A stretch of 64,000 nt of DNA from the NCBI GenBank assembly GCA_016713275.1, contig JADJPL010000011.1, positions 1 through 64,000 of the forward strand. The letters are read 5' to 3'. The notes under the pieces are model-generated. The model saw only the letters and a list, made by a program, of their open reading frames with translations. It did no database searches and was not told the DNA's origin. A program made the position numbers and the translations under genes. Shown here piece by piece: positions 17,397-28,700 of this stretch. The stretch is from Haliscomenobacter sp. Its GTDB lineage: Bacteria > Bacteroidota > Bacteroidia > Chitinophagales > Saprospiraceae. Within the stretch, counting starts at the first letter, position 1, and each line of letters begins with the position of its first letter.

Positions 17397-18650
17397 ATGC
17401 GCCTGCTCATCCTCTCCGTCTCTTTTTACCCCGAAGAAACCCCGCACGCTATTCGCTGGAAACGCCTGGCAGAAGCCATGGCGGAGGCGGGACACGAAAT
17501 CTGGGTGCTCAGCCGCCGGATGCCCGGATTACCGGACGAATCCCAGTGGGGGCGCATCCGCATCATCCGCACCGGTAGGGTTCCTTTAGGCATCGGACTT
17601 AAGCCGAAACCGGGGGAACCTCCTGCCCGGCCAAACCTTCTCCTGGCCTTTGGGGTTCGTATCCGGAATGCCTCCTGGAAAAAGGTCTGGTGGCCCGATG
17701 CCTCGGTATTTTGGCTGATCCACGCGTACCGGCAGGCGGTTCGGTTGATCCGGGAAAAGCCAATCGATCGGTTGTATACCTTGTCGTTGCCGTTTACCAG
17801 CCATTTGGCGGGCTACCTGATTAAGCGGAAATTCCCCGGCCTGCCCTGGTTTGCCGACCATGGAGACCCCTTTTCGGTGGAAGGGGTTATCCCGCAAAAC
17901 AACCACCGCCTGTACATGCGCCTGAACGAGTGGGCCGACCGGCTGATTGCACGGAAAGCCGATTGCCATTTTGTGAATACTCCGGCTTTAAAGGCCCACT
18001 TCAGCCGCCTTGCTGGAGAGGGCATCCGGATACTGGAGGTACCGCATCCGCTTCCCCCGGGAACGCCCGGTGGCACACAAGGACCGCATCAAGGGATTTG
18101 CTATTTGGACTATTTCGGCGCCCTGTTTTCCGGGGAGCGTTCCCCGGAGGTGTTTTTTCGGTTCCTGGAAGCGTTTTTTCTACAAGTTCCTGCATGGCGC
18201 GATCAACTCAGGGTACGGTTTTTCGGCCCGGTTAGTCCGGAGGCGGTCATCCCGGGTAAAATGCCGGATTACGCGTCTTGGATGGGAAACCTTCCTCATG
18301 CAGCCGTTGCCGAAAGGATAGGTCAATCTTCGGTTTTGCTTAGTTTGGGATATGCCAACCCGTATATGTTGCCGTTGAAATTGATGGAATACCTGGGTTC
18401 GGGCAAACCCGTCCTGCATGTGGCCCAGCATCCGGAGGATCCCACCGCCCAACTAGTTGCAGGCTGCCCGACTTTCCTATGCCTGTATCCTCCCGAGGTT
18501 GCCCAGGAAACGGATCCTTTTGCCTTGTTCAAATCCTTTCTGGAGAATCTGCCGCACATAGGTCTGGATACAGCGGCATTAGAAGCCCTTCACTCCCGCT
18601 TTTCCCCCGAAGCGGTCGCCCATCGCTACCTACACCCTTCTTTCTATTAA
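17397..18650 (+). CDS. GT4-like glycosyltransferase
   Basis: The 417-residue protein starts MRLLILSVSFYPEETPHAIRW, a GT4 N-terminal domain of the kind that binds lipid-linked acceptors. ADHGDPFSVEG lies near residue 155 and VNTPALKAHF follows. The C-terminal domain has VRFFGPVSPEAVIPG, MGNLPHAAVAERI, LSLGYANPYMLPLKLMEYLGSGKPVLHVA, with a weak EX7E motif. The start is 12 bases after the previous stop, so this is the last gene of the operon. Its stop is followed within ten bases by an ACCACCA heptamer array. Confidence 0.8.
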   Translation: MRLLILSVSFYPEETPHAIRWKRLAEAMAEAGHEIWVLSRRMPGLPDESQWGRIRIIRTGRVPLGIGLKPKPGEPPARPNLLLAFGVRIRNASWKKVWWPDASVFWLIHAYRQAVRLIREKPIDRLYTLSLPFTSHLAGYLIKRKFPGLPWFADHGDPFSVEGVIPQNNHRLYMRLNEWADRLIARKADCHFVNTPALKAHFSRLAGEGIRILEVPHPLPPGTPGGTQGPHQGICYLDYFGALFSGERSPEVFFRFLEAFFLQVPAWRDQLRVRFFGPVSPEAVIPGKMPDYASWMGNLPHAAVAERIGQSSVLLSLGYANPYMLPLKLMEYLGSGKPVLHVAQHPEDPTAQLVAGCPTFLCLYPPEVAQETDPFALFKSFLENLPHIGLDTAALEALHSRFSPEAVAHRYLHPSFY

Positions 18651-18653
18651 GCC

Positions 18654-18681
18654 ACTCAACCACCAACCACCAACCACCAAA
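18654..18681. repeat. Heptamer STRR array, unit ACCACCA
   Basis: Four 7-base units separate the convergent ends of the glycan operon and the C25 peptidase gene. Confidence 0.75.
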
Positions 18682-18687
18682 AAAAAC

Positions 18688-21600
18688 TCACCGCAAAATA
18701 ACCAGCTTATGAAACTGGTTTTTGCCCACGCCGCCTGGCTGCTTCAGGAACTCGGCGTTTTCGTCATCCAGCAGAAATTGGTAGAGGTAGACGCCATTGG
18801 CCAGGGGTTGGCTGAAATCGTCGGTACCGTCCCAGCCGCCGTGGGTGAGGTGTTTGCCTATCTGTAGCGGGCCCAGGTCCGCTTCGGTCAGTTCTTTGAC
18901 AATGCGGCCGCTCACGGAGTAGATCCGGATGCGGTAGCGGGCGGGCGCTTCGTCGCCGCTGAGCAGGTAAGCGAAGCGGGTGTAGGTAGAAAACGGGTTG
19001 GGGTAGTTGACGAGTTCCCGAAGGGCTTTGGTGCGGTCGACCTCAAACTCCACGCGGTAGCTCAGGGCGCCGGATTTATTTCCGGAGGCGTCGCGGCCCT
19101 GTACTTCGAGGGCGTATCGGCCGCTTTCGGTGAGGGTGGGGCGGTACCAGATCTGGGCTTCGTTGCGCGTGCCGGCAGTTGCGGCTTCAAATTCGAGGTC
19201 GGAGCGGTAGCTGAGCCGCTCGGGCTTGCCGCTGGAAGGGGGCGTGAGGGTCACTTCGAGCAGGCTGGTGTCGGCGAGGACGAGGTAGGGGTTTTCGTCG
19301 CGCAAACGGATCTGGATGGCGGGTTGCGCAGATATCAGTTCGCCATGGAGCAGGGTGCGCCCGTCGAACGTAACATGCAGGACCGGCGGGATCTCGTCTT
19401 TCCGGATATCGAAGGCGAACTGGCCCTGGTTGTTGTCGTAGGTGATCTCCTCGGGGTCTTTTTCGGGGTTGACCTCCACAAAAACCTGCGATGGCGCGCT
19501 GAGCGCGGTAGTGGGAATTTCCAGGGTAGCAACGGCGAAGCTGTCGGGCATAATGCGCGGCAGCTTTTGTTTTTTGGACTCCCGGGGTAATCCGGGCGCC
19601 AGGACGCTGTATTCCAGCGTGATGCCGTCGAGCGCTTCCGGGCCTAAGTTGGAGATCGCGGTTTCGAAACGCAGCGGTTCGCCCTGAGCCAGGGTATCGG
19701 CGGGCGCTTTCCAAAAGCGGGCAGGGTCGAGCGCGAGCTCGGCGACGGGCTGGTAGGCGATGCCCCAGAACGCGGGCTGCAGAGGGGTGCGCGCGAGGGA
19801 GTCAGCGGTCCGGTACTCCAGCTTGAGCTTGGGAAAAGCGCTGGCGTCGATGGCGCTGAGGTCTGTTTTCCCAGGGGGAAGGCTTTCCAGCAGCCGGGTT
19901 TCCAGGCCCTGAGGGTTGATGCCGATGACGGCCACGCTGGCCTGGTCGGCAGGGGAGGGGATTTCGCCCGGCTTCAGCCCCCATTCCAGAAAGCTCCATT
20001 GCCGGGCAGGTCCTGCGGCAGGGCTGGTCGCCGTTCCGGAAGGCAGGGGGCCCTCCAGGGTCCAGGAAGCGGAGATCAGCTCCTCGGGCTGGCCAGCAAT
20101 CTCGGTAGGCAGGAAATCAGGACGGTTTTTTCGAAAAAAGAAAATATACGGGCTAAACGGGGCGGCGGTTAGCGCCCGGATCTGCCTGGCGCCTTGGCGT
20201 TCGAGCAGGGAGAAGAGGTTTTTTCCCAGCGCTGCCGAGTCCTGGGCCCAGGTTCCTGCCTGCAGCGAGCGGTTGTTGTCGCTCACGGTAAACAACAGCA
20301 CGTAATGGCCGTCGGGAACGGTCTTTTCGAGGAAATCGATCAGCGCAGCCCTCGAACTGGCTTTGGAGGTGGAGTATGGAAAGGCAATGAAATCCAGGAG
20401 CGCATTGTGCGGCTCTTTCTGGATTTGGCTCCCGTACAGTCCGCCGAGTTGGTTGTACCAGGGAGCGCCGGTGAGGCCGTCGAATACCGCAGCGTAAAAC
20501 CCGGCGTCAAAAGCGGGGTTGTTGAATGGGAAAAAGCGGCTGGGAAAGTTATTGACGGCTACTTCGGGTCGGGTGATATCCGGATACCGGCCGGTGAGTA
20601 CGCGGATAGCGGAAACCTGGTTGGCAAATACAAGCTGCCAGGGAAAGGGTATCGGCGTTCAGGAAGGCAAAGCGGCTGTCGTCCCATTGCTGGAAGTGGC
20701 GCATCAGCCAGTTTTCCTGGCGCAACGGGGCGTAGGTGAAGCTGCTGTTTTGCCAGGCAAAATCGCCGGCGCCTATGGAGTCCTGGCTAACCCTCCAGAA
20801 GTAGGTTTGATCCGGCTGAAGGGGAACGGGGATATTCCAGCGCACGATGCCTCCCAGACTGCTGACTTCCGCCTGCTGGAGGAGCGGACTGTCGAAGGTT
20901 TCGGCGCTGTCGAGTTCGAAAAAATACGCGCGCGGCGTTCGGTCCAGAGGGTTGGACGTAGAAGCCAGGAGCGCTGCGGGCTGCCGGGTAAGCACGCCGT
21001 AGGGTGGGGGAACGAGCGGGGTAAGGGAATGGGCAAATACAAAAAAGCGCAGGCGGGCGCTTCCTCCCGGGAGCGCGAGCATGTTGTTGCCCTCGCTGAA
21101 CGGCGCCGGCCATTCCGCGATCTTGTTCAGGGGGTCGAGGGTGAGGGAGATATAGTGGTTGCCCACCGTAGCGGCCGGTTCGAACGGGAAACGCAGGCGG
21201 ATGGGTTGCCGGTTCGATGGGCTGGGCACGGTAAAGGCATGCGTGCGAAGCGTTTGCCCCTGCTCGTTCGTCCATTCCAGCAGGAGTTCGAGCGAGTCGG
21301 GGATCGCCGCCCCCAGGTTGAGGAGGTCTGCGGCGAACGTCAGGCTATCCGTAGCGGCGCTGACGACGGCGGGGGACAAAACCGCAGATTTGGAATCGGT
21401 CGACCGTAAAATCGGGGCCTTGTGCAAAGGGAAGCTTCAGCGCGGGATCGCCGTGCAGGATGGTCGTTTGCACCAGGGAAAGTTCGATCGTGGAATGCCG
21501 GTCCGCCATCGCCTCAAAAGCGCCTTTCAGCGCCAGTCCAAGCGTGGTTTCGGCGCCCCCCAGGCGGTTCATACTTCGGTAGACCGATTGGATCTCCTCC

Positions 21601-23671
21601 CCCAGGGCGTTGAGATAGCCCACTGAAGACGTACCCACGAAGGCCGCCGCTCCTTTCCGGGGCTCGAAAACATACGACTCGCTGAGAGATTTGTAATTAT
21701 TGAAAATCTGCCCGGCGTTGCAACCCAGCGCAAACAAAATGGGATACCTGCCGGCATTGTCCAGAGATTGGGGCTCGTTGATGCTGTAATCAAAGGTGTT
21801 GGAGCTGGAATGCCCGAAGAACGTGATCACCGATACGCCCTCGTTGATCAGGTTGGTGATTTCTTCTGTAGGCGATTGCTGAATGATGTCGGACGAATTT
21901 TTGTAATACGAAATGGTTTCCCCACCCAGCGGCGCCTGGGCGAGGATACTGGCGCCCTGGTCGAGGTAGTAGCGGATAGCGATTTTCTCGCCCTCGGTTT
22001 GCCCGCCCGCGAGGTGCAGGGCCCGTTTGGGCCAATAGCGCTCGCTGGCGCTGCCCAGGTGCAACGCGGCCGTTTCGTACTCCCGTACTTTTTCGAGATA
22101 GGCGAGGACCTGCTCCGGATCGGTGGCGGCCAGTCGCCCAGCCGGAAATTCCGGGGCTTTCTCCGGATTTGGAGCGGCAAAAAGGCAGTCGGAGGCCGGC
22201 GTGCCAAAGGTGGGGACGAGCCAAGGAGGAGCTGCCGCCTGCTTGCGGTATGCCGGATATTCCAGCCCCTTGCCGATAAAAAGAGGTATTTCAGCGCGAT
22301 TCCCTGTTTTTTGAGCCACGCCAGGTAATTTTTTAAGGCGAGGGGATGGTTGGGTACCCCATAAGAAAACGGATCCTGCAGGGCGGAGTATTCCACAATG
22401 AAGGGAGAATACCCTCCTCCGGCCGCGCTGGCCCGGTACGCAGCGTACGCCTGCGCGGCGCCTTGCAGGAACGGCGCAGAGGTAACGATCAGGTAATCGA
22501 GCGCTTTAGACGCCGGGGCGGCGGGTTGCGCCGCTTGAAGGGAAGAAATTGGCCGGATATTTTTTTCCTCCGCCAACACCAGCGTACGGGCGGGCGCCCA
22601 TCCGGCAGCGGCAAAAAACGGCGTCCCATTGGATACCCGGGCCTCCCGGCGCACGGCGCCATCGGCGGTATACAGCAGGAACGGCTGGGCCGCAGCGCTC
22701 CATGGGAAAGCAAACGATGCGGCGCCGGCAGGGAGCGCGAAGGTAAAAGGCAGACTTTCCGGCTTGGCGCCGGGGCCCAGCGTTTTGGCATAGGTAGCGC
22801 GAACCCAGGCGATAGCGGATAGCCGGGTGGTTTTGATCTCCAGCGTCAGTTTGTTTCCAGCGGCTGTTCCGGGAGGCAGCGCAAAGGAGAATTCCTGCAC
22901 AAAGGGGCCGTTCAGGGTCGTGTCCAGCACGGGCTGATTCTGGATCAGTACCTGGACCTGGTTGCTTTCCGGCCAGGAGTTCATTCGGAAAGAAAGGCGG
23001 ATCGCTTGTTGAGGATTCAGGCCATCCAGCGTGAGGGTTTTCGTGTAGCGGAAGTTGCGGCTGGTACCAAATCCTTCCCCCATCGTATACGTGCCATGCA
23101 AGGCGTAGCTACCGAACAAAGGCGGAAGGCTGTGGCTGCCGGTTTCCGGAAAGAGTGGGTAGACGGTTAGGTCAGCAACCGATGCGGATTGGGCCAGGGC
23201 GGCGGCGTCGGGAATGAGGTTTTCTACCCGTTTCCCTGCAGTGTTCCCCCACGTCAGGAAATATACGCTCGTATCCGAATACAAGCTGTACTCCGGGTTG
23301 AACTGCTCTTTGCCGGGATCGGCGTACAGGAAGCGGTCGAGTTCGCCCCGGTTTTTGCGGCCAACAAATTCCAGAAAATCCGAAGGGCCAAGCGGGCTTT
23401 CTCCGGAAGAGACGAAAAGGGGCGTTTCCTCGCCCAGCCGGAACAGCTGGTACCGGCTGCCCTCGATTTGAGTTGCCGGGATGCCGGCAGCAGTCAGCAC
23501 GTCATACCCGATCCGGTACACGCCGTCTTCGGCTACCTTAAACTTGAAATACGATTGATTGTCCCGGATCCATTCGTTGCCGTAGAGCGTGTCCTGCCCG
23601 TTCCACATCTGGGCAAAGGCTATTTGAGCGCAGAGGATCAGGGAGCTGAGAAGGAGGAGAAGTCGGAGCAT
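18688..23671 (-). CDS. C25 (gingipain/PorU-like) cysteine peptidase with T9SS C-terminal domain, frameshifted
   Basis: Joined over three one-base shifts the protein is about 1,660 residues. It starts with a signal peptide (MLRLLLLLSSLILCAQIAFA) and a PorU-like N-terminal domain (NEWIRDNQSYFKFKVAEDGVYRI). The peptidase domain has the catalytic His in ITFFGHSSSNTFD and Cys in LFALGCNAGQIFN. Long Ig-like regions follow. The C-terminus is a type A T9SS domain: NYPNPF, then GVYLYQFLL and ending KLVILR. Breaks lie at a T5 run near 22290, near 21400, and near 20640. PorU is the sortase of the T9SS; a secreted gingipain-like protease is the alternative. Length exceeds typical PorU. Confidence 0.75.
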
Positions 23672-23682
23672 GGGGGATGTTG

Positions 23683-23722
23683 GTGGCTGGTGATTAGTGG
23701 TTAGTGGCTGGTGGTTGGTGGG
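23683..23722 (+). repeat. Heptamer STRR array, unit GTGGTTA/GTGGCTG
   Basis: About five 7-base units lie between the start of the C25 gene and the stop of the Uma2 gene, touching the latter. Confidence 0.75.
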
Positions 23723-24280
23723 TTATAGAATCAGGTCGTTTACGTTGACTTGAAGGTCAAGGGGGGAAAGGGAGAACGATTCTCCGGGAGGGAGGATTTC
23801 GGCAGTTTGGTATTCGCCGTTTTCCGGATGGCGGTAGCGTTCGATGCGCCGCTTGTCGAGGTTGACAATCCAGATTTCCGGAATACCGGCTGCGGCATAG
23901 AGGGGCCGTTTAACTTCCCGGTCATACGGCAAAGAAGAACCAGCGACTTCGACAAGAAAAAACACGTCTTCCGGCTGAGGGTGCCGTTCGGCGTAAAAAT
24001 GGGAGGCGGGTTTCAACACCGTGATATCCGGCTCCGGTTCGGAGTAGGCGTTCAGTTGAAGGGGGTTCTGGACGTTGATCAGGGCCAGATCCTGAAGGAT
24101 TCGATGGAGGAACGCGCTGATCTTCAGCACGGTTCCTGCATGCTGACTATTAATGGGGCTCATGAAAACGATTTCACCTTGAATAAGTTCTACCCGGTCT
24201 CCTTCCTGAAGAATTCCCGCCTCCTGCATTTTGGAATATTCGTCCAGGTTGAACAGCCGTTTTTTTGCAAGAATGGCCAT
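23723..24280 (-). CDS. Uma2 family endonuclease-like protein (DUF820)
   Basis: The protein is 185 residues from ATG 24280. It begins MAILAKKRLFNLDEYSKM, then GDRVELIQGEIVFMSP, the D of EPDITVL and VFFLVEVAGSSLPYDREVKRPLYAAAGIPEIWIV. This is the Uma2 fold with a PD-(D/E)XK-like core (D, then E in VEVAGSS). The function of these abundant proteins is unknown. The frame stays open upstream to 24412, but those codons are translated from the GGTTGCGA octamer array, so I reject the longer start. The stop abuts a heptamer array. Confidence 0.85.
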   Translation of the reverse strand: MAILAKKRLFNLDEYSKMQEAGILQEGDRVELIQGEIVFMSPINSQHAGTVLKISAFLHRILQDLALINVQNPLQLNAYSEPEPDITVLKPASHFYAERHPQPEDVFFLVEVAGSSLPYDREVKRPLYAAAGIPEIWIVNLDKRRIERYRHPENGEYQTAEILPPGESFSLSPLDLQVNVNDLIL

Positions 24281-24330
24281 GACAATGCTTTGCGCAAAGG
24301 TAATGGAATTCACGGTGGGACGCAACGAGG

Positions 24331-24398
24331 GAGGTTGCGAGGTTGCGAAGTTGCGAGGTTGCGAGGTTGCGAGGTTGCGAGGTTGCGAGGTTGCGAAG
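24331..24398 (+). repeat. Octamer array, unit GGTTGCGA
   Basis: About eight tandem 8-base units, GGTTGCGA with AGTTGCGA variants, lie between the Uma2 gene and the T9SS protein end. The period is 8, not 7. The same unit recurs near 25.7 kb and 53 kb. Confidence 0.85.
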
Positions 24399-24430
24399 CC
24401 CATTCTCCGCAACTTCGTAACTTTTCGCGG

Positions 24431-25409
24431 CTACTTTTTTACCACCCTCAGGCTTTCCACCTTCGCTCCCTGGATCATTTGGAGCGCGTAGGCGCCGGGC
24501 GCCAGGTGCTGGAAGGGGAGGTCGAAGGTTAGGGTTCCCGGGGCAAAGCTGGATTGGAACATCAGTTTTCCCTGGAGGTCGAACAGTCTGCATTCGGTTT
24601 CCAGCGCGGCGTCGCCGCCCCAGCGCACCTGGCAGAACGCTGGATGCAGGGTTAGGGAACGCGCTTAATCCCAGTTGGGTTTCGCCGTTAAAGAGCACGC
24701 TCACCGTGGGGTGGATCTCCGTCGTGCCGTCGAAGTCGACCTGGCGCAGGCGGTAGTAGTTGATCCCGGCAAGCGGGGTATGATCGGAAAATTGATAGTC
24801 TTGCGGACCGTCGGTCGTGCCCAAGCCTTTAATGCGGACCAGCGCGGCGAAGTCTGTGCCGTTGGCAGAGCGCTCCACGATCAGGTAGTCGTTGTTGAGC
24901 TCGGAAGCGGTGCGCCAGGTGAGGGACACGGAAGAAGGGCCTGGCTTGGCTTCAAAATTAGTCAGAGTGATCGGAAGCGGCCCAAGGTTGCTAAACCATC
25001 CTGTCAGATTAAGCTGGTCAAAGCTGAAATTGGAGGAAGCCCCAACGCAACTGGCTACCGTTGAGCCAATAACGATGCGTTTGGAATTGCTACAGGGAGA
25101 ACCCGTATTGATACTGCCCCCGCCTTCCAACCGGAGAATCGTGTTGGTGGGCAGAATGAGGTCTTTATTGGCAGTAAAGACCAACGTACCGCGGATGATC
25201 AGCTCTGTAATTGGAAGTGCGCTCACGTTGTAGTCCTGATCAATTGAAAACGTACCGGTGATCGTGATTTTTCCGGAACAACCGGCAAAGGGATTGCTGC
25301 TGGCGCTAAAGTTTCCGAAGGTGCAATCGGCCGTGGCAAAGGCCCAGGAAAGGCTGAAAATTCCAACCATCAGCACGCGTGCCAAACGTGCGTTAATGTA
25401 GGTCCTCAT
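24431..25409 (-). CDS. Secreted protein with T9SS type A sorting domain, frameshifted
   Basis: Joined, the protein is about 325 residues. An N-terminal signal (MRTYINARLARVLMVGIFSLSWAFA) leads into a beta-rich region with low-complexity composition. A fibronectin-like module follows: LTWRTASELNNDYLIVERS, then GINYYRLRQVDFDG. The sorting domain starts LSAFPNPASS. Frame is lost near 24640 and resumes as VRWGGDAALETECRLFDLQGKLMFQS to AKVESLRVVKK. The module strongly resembles the one at the end of the neighbouring 1,248-residue protein. It is a likely cell-surface or secreted product of the type IX pathway. Confidence 0.72.
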
Positions 25410-25670
25410 AGGTTAAGATAGTTTTCGCTTGCCTTATATGGCAAACGATGATTTGTTACAGCAATAATTAATATATGATTGTTTTCCCATGTAGACGAAT
25501 GAATTTCTCATTCGTCACATCCTTGCTGTCCCGATTTACGCCGGTGTACCTGTTGGAAGCTCCGGCGCCAAGGCAGCCCCCCGGTTGCCTGGCAAAAAGC
25601 CTATCCCGAATCCCGGTTCTCCGTGATCCATCCGGAAAACTATCCGGATTGGGTTTTTTAGGTTGGGGGA

Positions 25671-25757
25671 AGTTGCGAAGTTGCGAGGTTGCGTCCCCGC
25701 CACTTCGTAACCTCGCCACTTCGTAACCTCGCAACCCCGCAACCCCGCAACCTCGCT
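25671..25757. repeat. Octamer arrays in inverted orientation
   Basis: AGTTGCGA/GGTTGCGT units at 25671-25695 face their reverse complements (CGTAACCTCGCAACC and variants, 25700-25757). The pair can form a long imperfect hairpin just after the stop of the 1,248-residue protein gene. Confidence 0.75.
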
Positions 25758-28700
25758 ACCTTTTCACAAACCGGACCACTTCCGTCCGCCCGTCCTGAGA
25801 AAGGCTCAGCACGAACAACCCGGAGGGGAGCGGCTGGATGGAGATTGTTTCCTGGGCGCTTTGGGCCGGGAACACGCCCCGCAACACCACGCGGCCCTGG
25901 AGGTCGGTAACGGTATATTCGGCTTCCGACTGGAACGGCGCCGCGAGGCGCACGTGCAAGTCATCGGTGGCAGGAGAAGGGAATGCCGTCAGCCCCGTGG
26001 AGGCCGCGCCTTCCGGACGGAAATCCACCGCTACAACCTTGTGGTATTCCATGGCGCCGTCGATATCCACCTGCCGCAAGCGGTAGTAGTTGATGCCCGG
26101 CAGGGGATCTTCGTCGGTGAAGCGGTAATCCTGGGGCTGCTGCGTCGTGCCCTGTCCTTTCACCCGCCCGATTTCCTGGAATTCGATGGCGTCCGCGCTG
26201 CGCTCCACGGCCATATAGTCGTTGTTGAGCTCGGAGGCGGTGCGCCAGGTGAGGAGGGCGGAGGATTGAAAAGCTTCCGCTTTGAAGTCGAAGAGGGCAA
26301 TGGGGAGCGCGCCTCCGCTACTGACGGTAAACGGCGAAAGACTGGTAACCCCGGACCGGCTAAGGTTATAAGGTTCAGCGGAGCCCCCATTCCCGATGGG
26401 CCCTAAATCCCAGATTCCCTGATAATGGGAGACATTTGAGCTAGCGCGTGTAAACCCTGGTTTTTCGTCTCCGCTGTACCATTGGAGCTTTACGGTGAGG
26501 GAACCCACGGTATTGATGGCGGCGACGTCCCAGGTGCGGCCGACCACCCCGGAGGTTACCTCGGGGCCGGAGGTTCCATTAAGTAAAACCTGGTCGGAAA
26601 CGGAAAGGCCGTAGGTGTCTGAATCAGATGCCCGGGTCAGATAAGCGGGGTTAAACGAAGCATTTCCTATGGGGAATTGGGTTTCAATGGTACTCACGGC
26701 GAGAACGAGTTTGCCGGCGCCATTGGTTTGAACGTAAGAAGAAGTGGACACTCCTCCAAAAGAGATTCCGGTTGCCGTCATGGTAAGGTTGTAGGAATTC
26801 AGTTTCAGCAGGCCAGAGGTAAGCGTCAGGAGGGTATTGGGCGGCATGGTGAGGTTGCTGCTTAATGAAACGCCGCTGGAGTTGTCGATTTTGAGGTTTA
26901 CCTGGTTACTGATCGTCCCGAACAAAGCGGTTTGCAGGGACGTTCCATTGAAAGTGAGGGTAGAGCCGGTACCGCTGGTGGATTCGGTGATTGTTCCGCT
27001 GCCAGTGAGGTTGCCTTTCAGGTTGACAAAGCCATTACTGGATGAGCCATCCATAAGATTAAGGGTTCCTTCCAAGCTCAGGTTCCCGTCAATATTTAGC
27101 GTAGAGGCGGCGCCTCCATTTCCCAAGCTCAGGGTAGCGCCGGATGAAATCGTACAATTTCCACCTACCTGCAGGGTATTTACGGTGCTTCCGGTAAGCC
27201 GGAGGCTGCCTGTGCCGGTATTGGAAACGGTGAAATTTCCGTTGATGGTTGTCAGATTCCCAACCAGGTTAATATTGGCCGATCCTTGGTTGGAGCTAGC
27301 CCAAATAAAGTGGTGAAAAGCCTGATCCAGATTGCCAGTAATGCTTGACGCTTTAGTTATCTCGCAGGTTGCGCCTGCATTCCAGGTCATGTCGGTTACG
27401 CTACCACCTGCAGAAGAAGGATTGTGCTCATACTTTCCTCCGTTATCGACCACGATGGAAGCGCTGGCATGTACTGTGAATGCGGAGTTGGTGGAGTTTC
27501 TGAGAATTCCTTGTACGAGAAGGTCTGTTCCGCTGCCATTGGCGATGGTGAGGGTGCCTCCGGTCAGATCAAGGGTTCCTCCGCTTTCAACCGTTACTTG
27601 GTCAATGGTTACGCTGGCGGTGATGGCCACCTCGTTTCCGCTGCGGATGGCGATGCTCAGGTCGGCTGAACTGGGGGTCGTGGTTGCTTCGTTCCAGACG
27701 CTGTTATCTTCGGAAGAATCCCAGGTTGCCACCTCGTTCCAGGGGCCGCTGGAGCGGGTGCGGAAGTATAAGGGCGGAGCGGTAACCGAGCCGCTGCAGG
27801 TCACGTTTTTGGTGGAAGCGCCCCCGCCGGAGTTGGCGACGGTTTCGCTGTTGTAGGTTCCGGCAGAAAGGCCGGCTTTGAGCCGAACGTAGATAGGGGT
27901 GGAGCCCAAAGCACTGCCTGTGTAGGCGACGTTAACCGAGCCGGTGAAAGTGGAATTATCCGTCGACACTTCGTAGTTGGCCGACCCGGTGACCGTGAGA
28001 TCGCCTGCAGCGGGACTGAGGTTGGTTGCGCTGAGGGTATAGCTCTGGGAAGCAGAAGGCCCGGCGCCTTGCAAATAGGTAAAGCCGGTTCTGCTGGTGG
28101 GGCTAACCGTGATGGTTGGCAAGGCTACGCTGCCGCTGCAGGTCACGTTTTTGGTGGAAGCGCCCCCGCCGGAGTTGGCGACGGTTTCGCTGTTGTAGGT
28201 TCCGGCAGAAAGGCCGGCTTTGAGGCGTACGTAGATAGGGGTGGAGCCCAAAGCACTGCCTGTGTAGGCGACGTTAACCGAGCCGGTGAAAGTGGAATTA
28301 TCCGTCGACACTTCGTAGTTGGCCGACCCGGTGACGGTAAGGTCGCCTGCAGCGGGACTGAGGTTGGTTGCGCTAAGGGTATAGCTCTGGGAAGCAGAAG
28401 GCCCGGAGCCCTGGTTGTAAGTAAAGCCGGTAAGGGAAGCAGGGCTGGCGGTAATCGTTGGCCCGGCGCTGGTAGCGGCATTGCCTGTGAGTTTGTCGCT
28501 GGTTCGGTAACATTCGCTGCCTGCGCCGCCGTCGTATTCGTACACGGCAAAGTGGTATGTCGTGCTGGCGCTTAGCCCGGAAATGGCAATATTGCCCGAA
28601 GCGTTCCCGGCGCCATTAGCAGCGCCATTGTAAACGACGTAGTTCCCCGTACCGATTTGGTCGCCGCTGCCAAAAGCCGCATTGGCGGTATACGTAGTAC

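Noticed and set aside
20194..22328. Long plus-strand frames opposite the C25 gene
   Set aside because: High-GC shadow frames of the minus-strand gene; the minus strand carries signal peptide, catalytic motifs and sorting domain.
24331..24412. Extended N-terminus of the Uma2 protein (44 extra residues)
   Set aside because: The extension is encoded by GGTTGCGA octamers (ATSQPRN repeats) and has no counterpart in the family.
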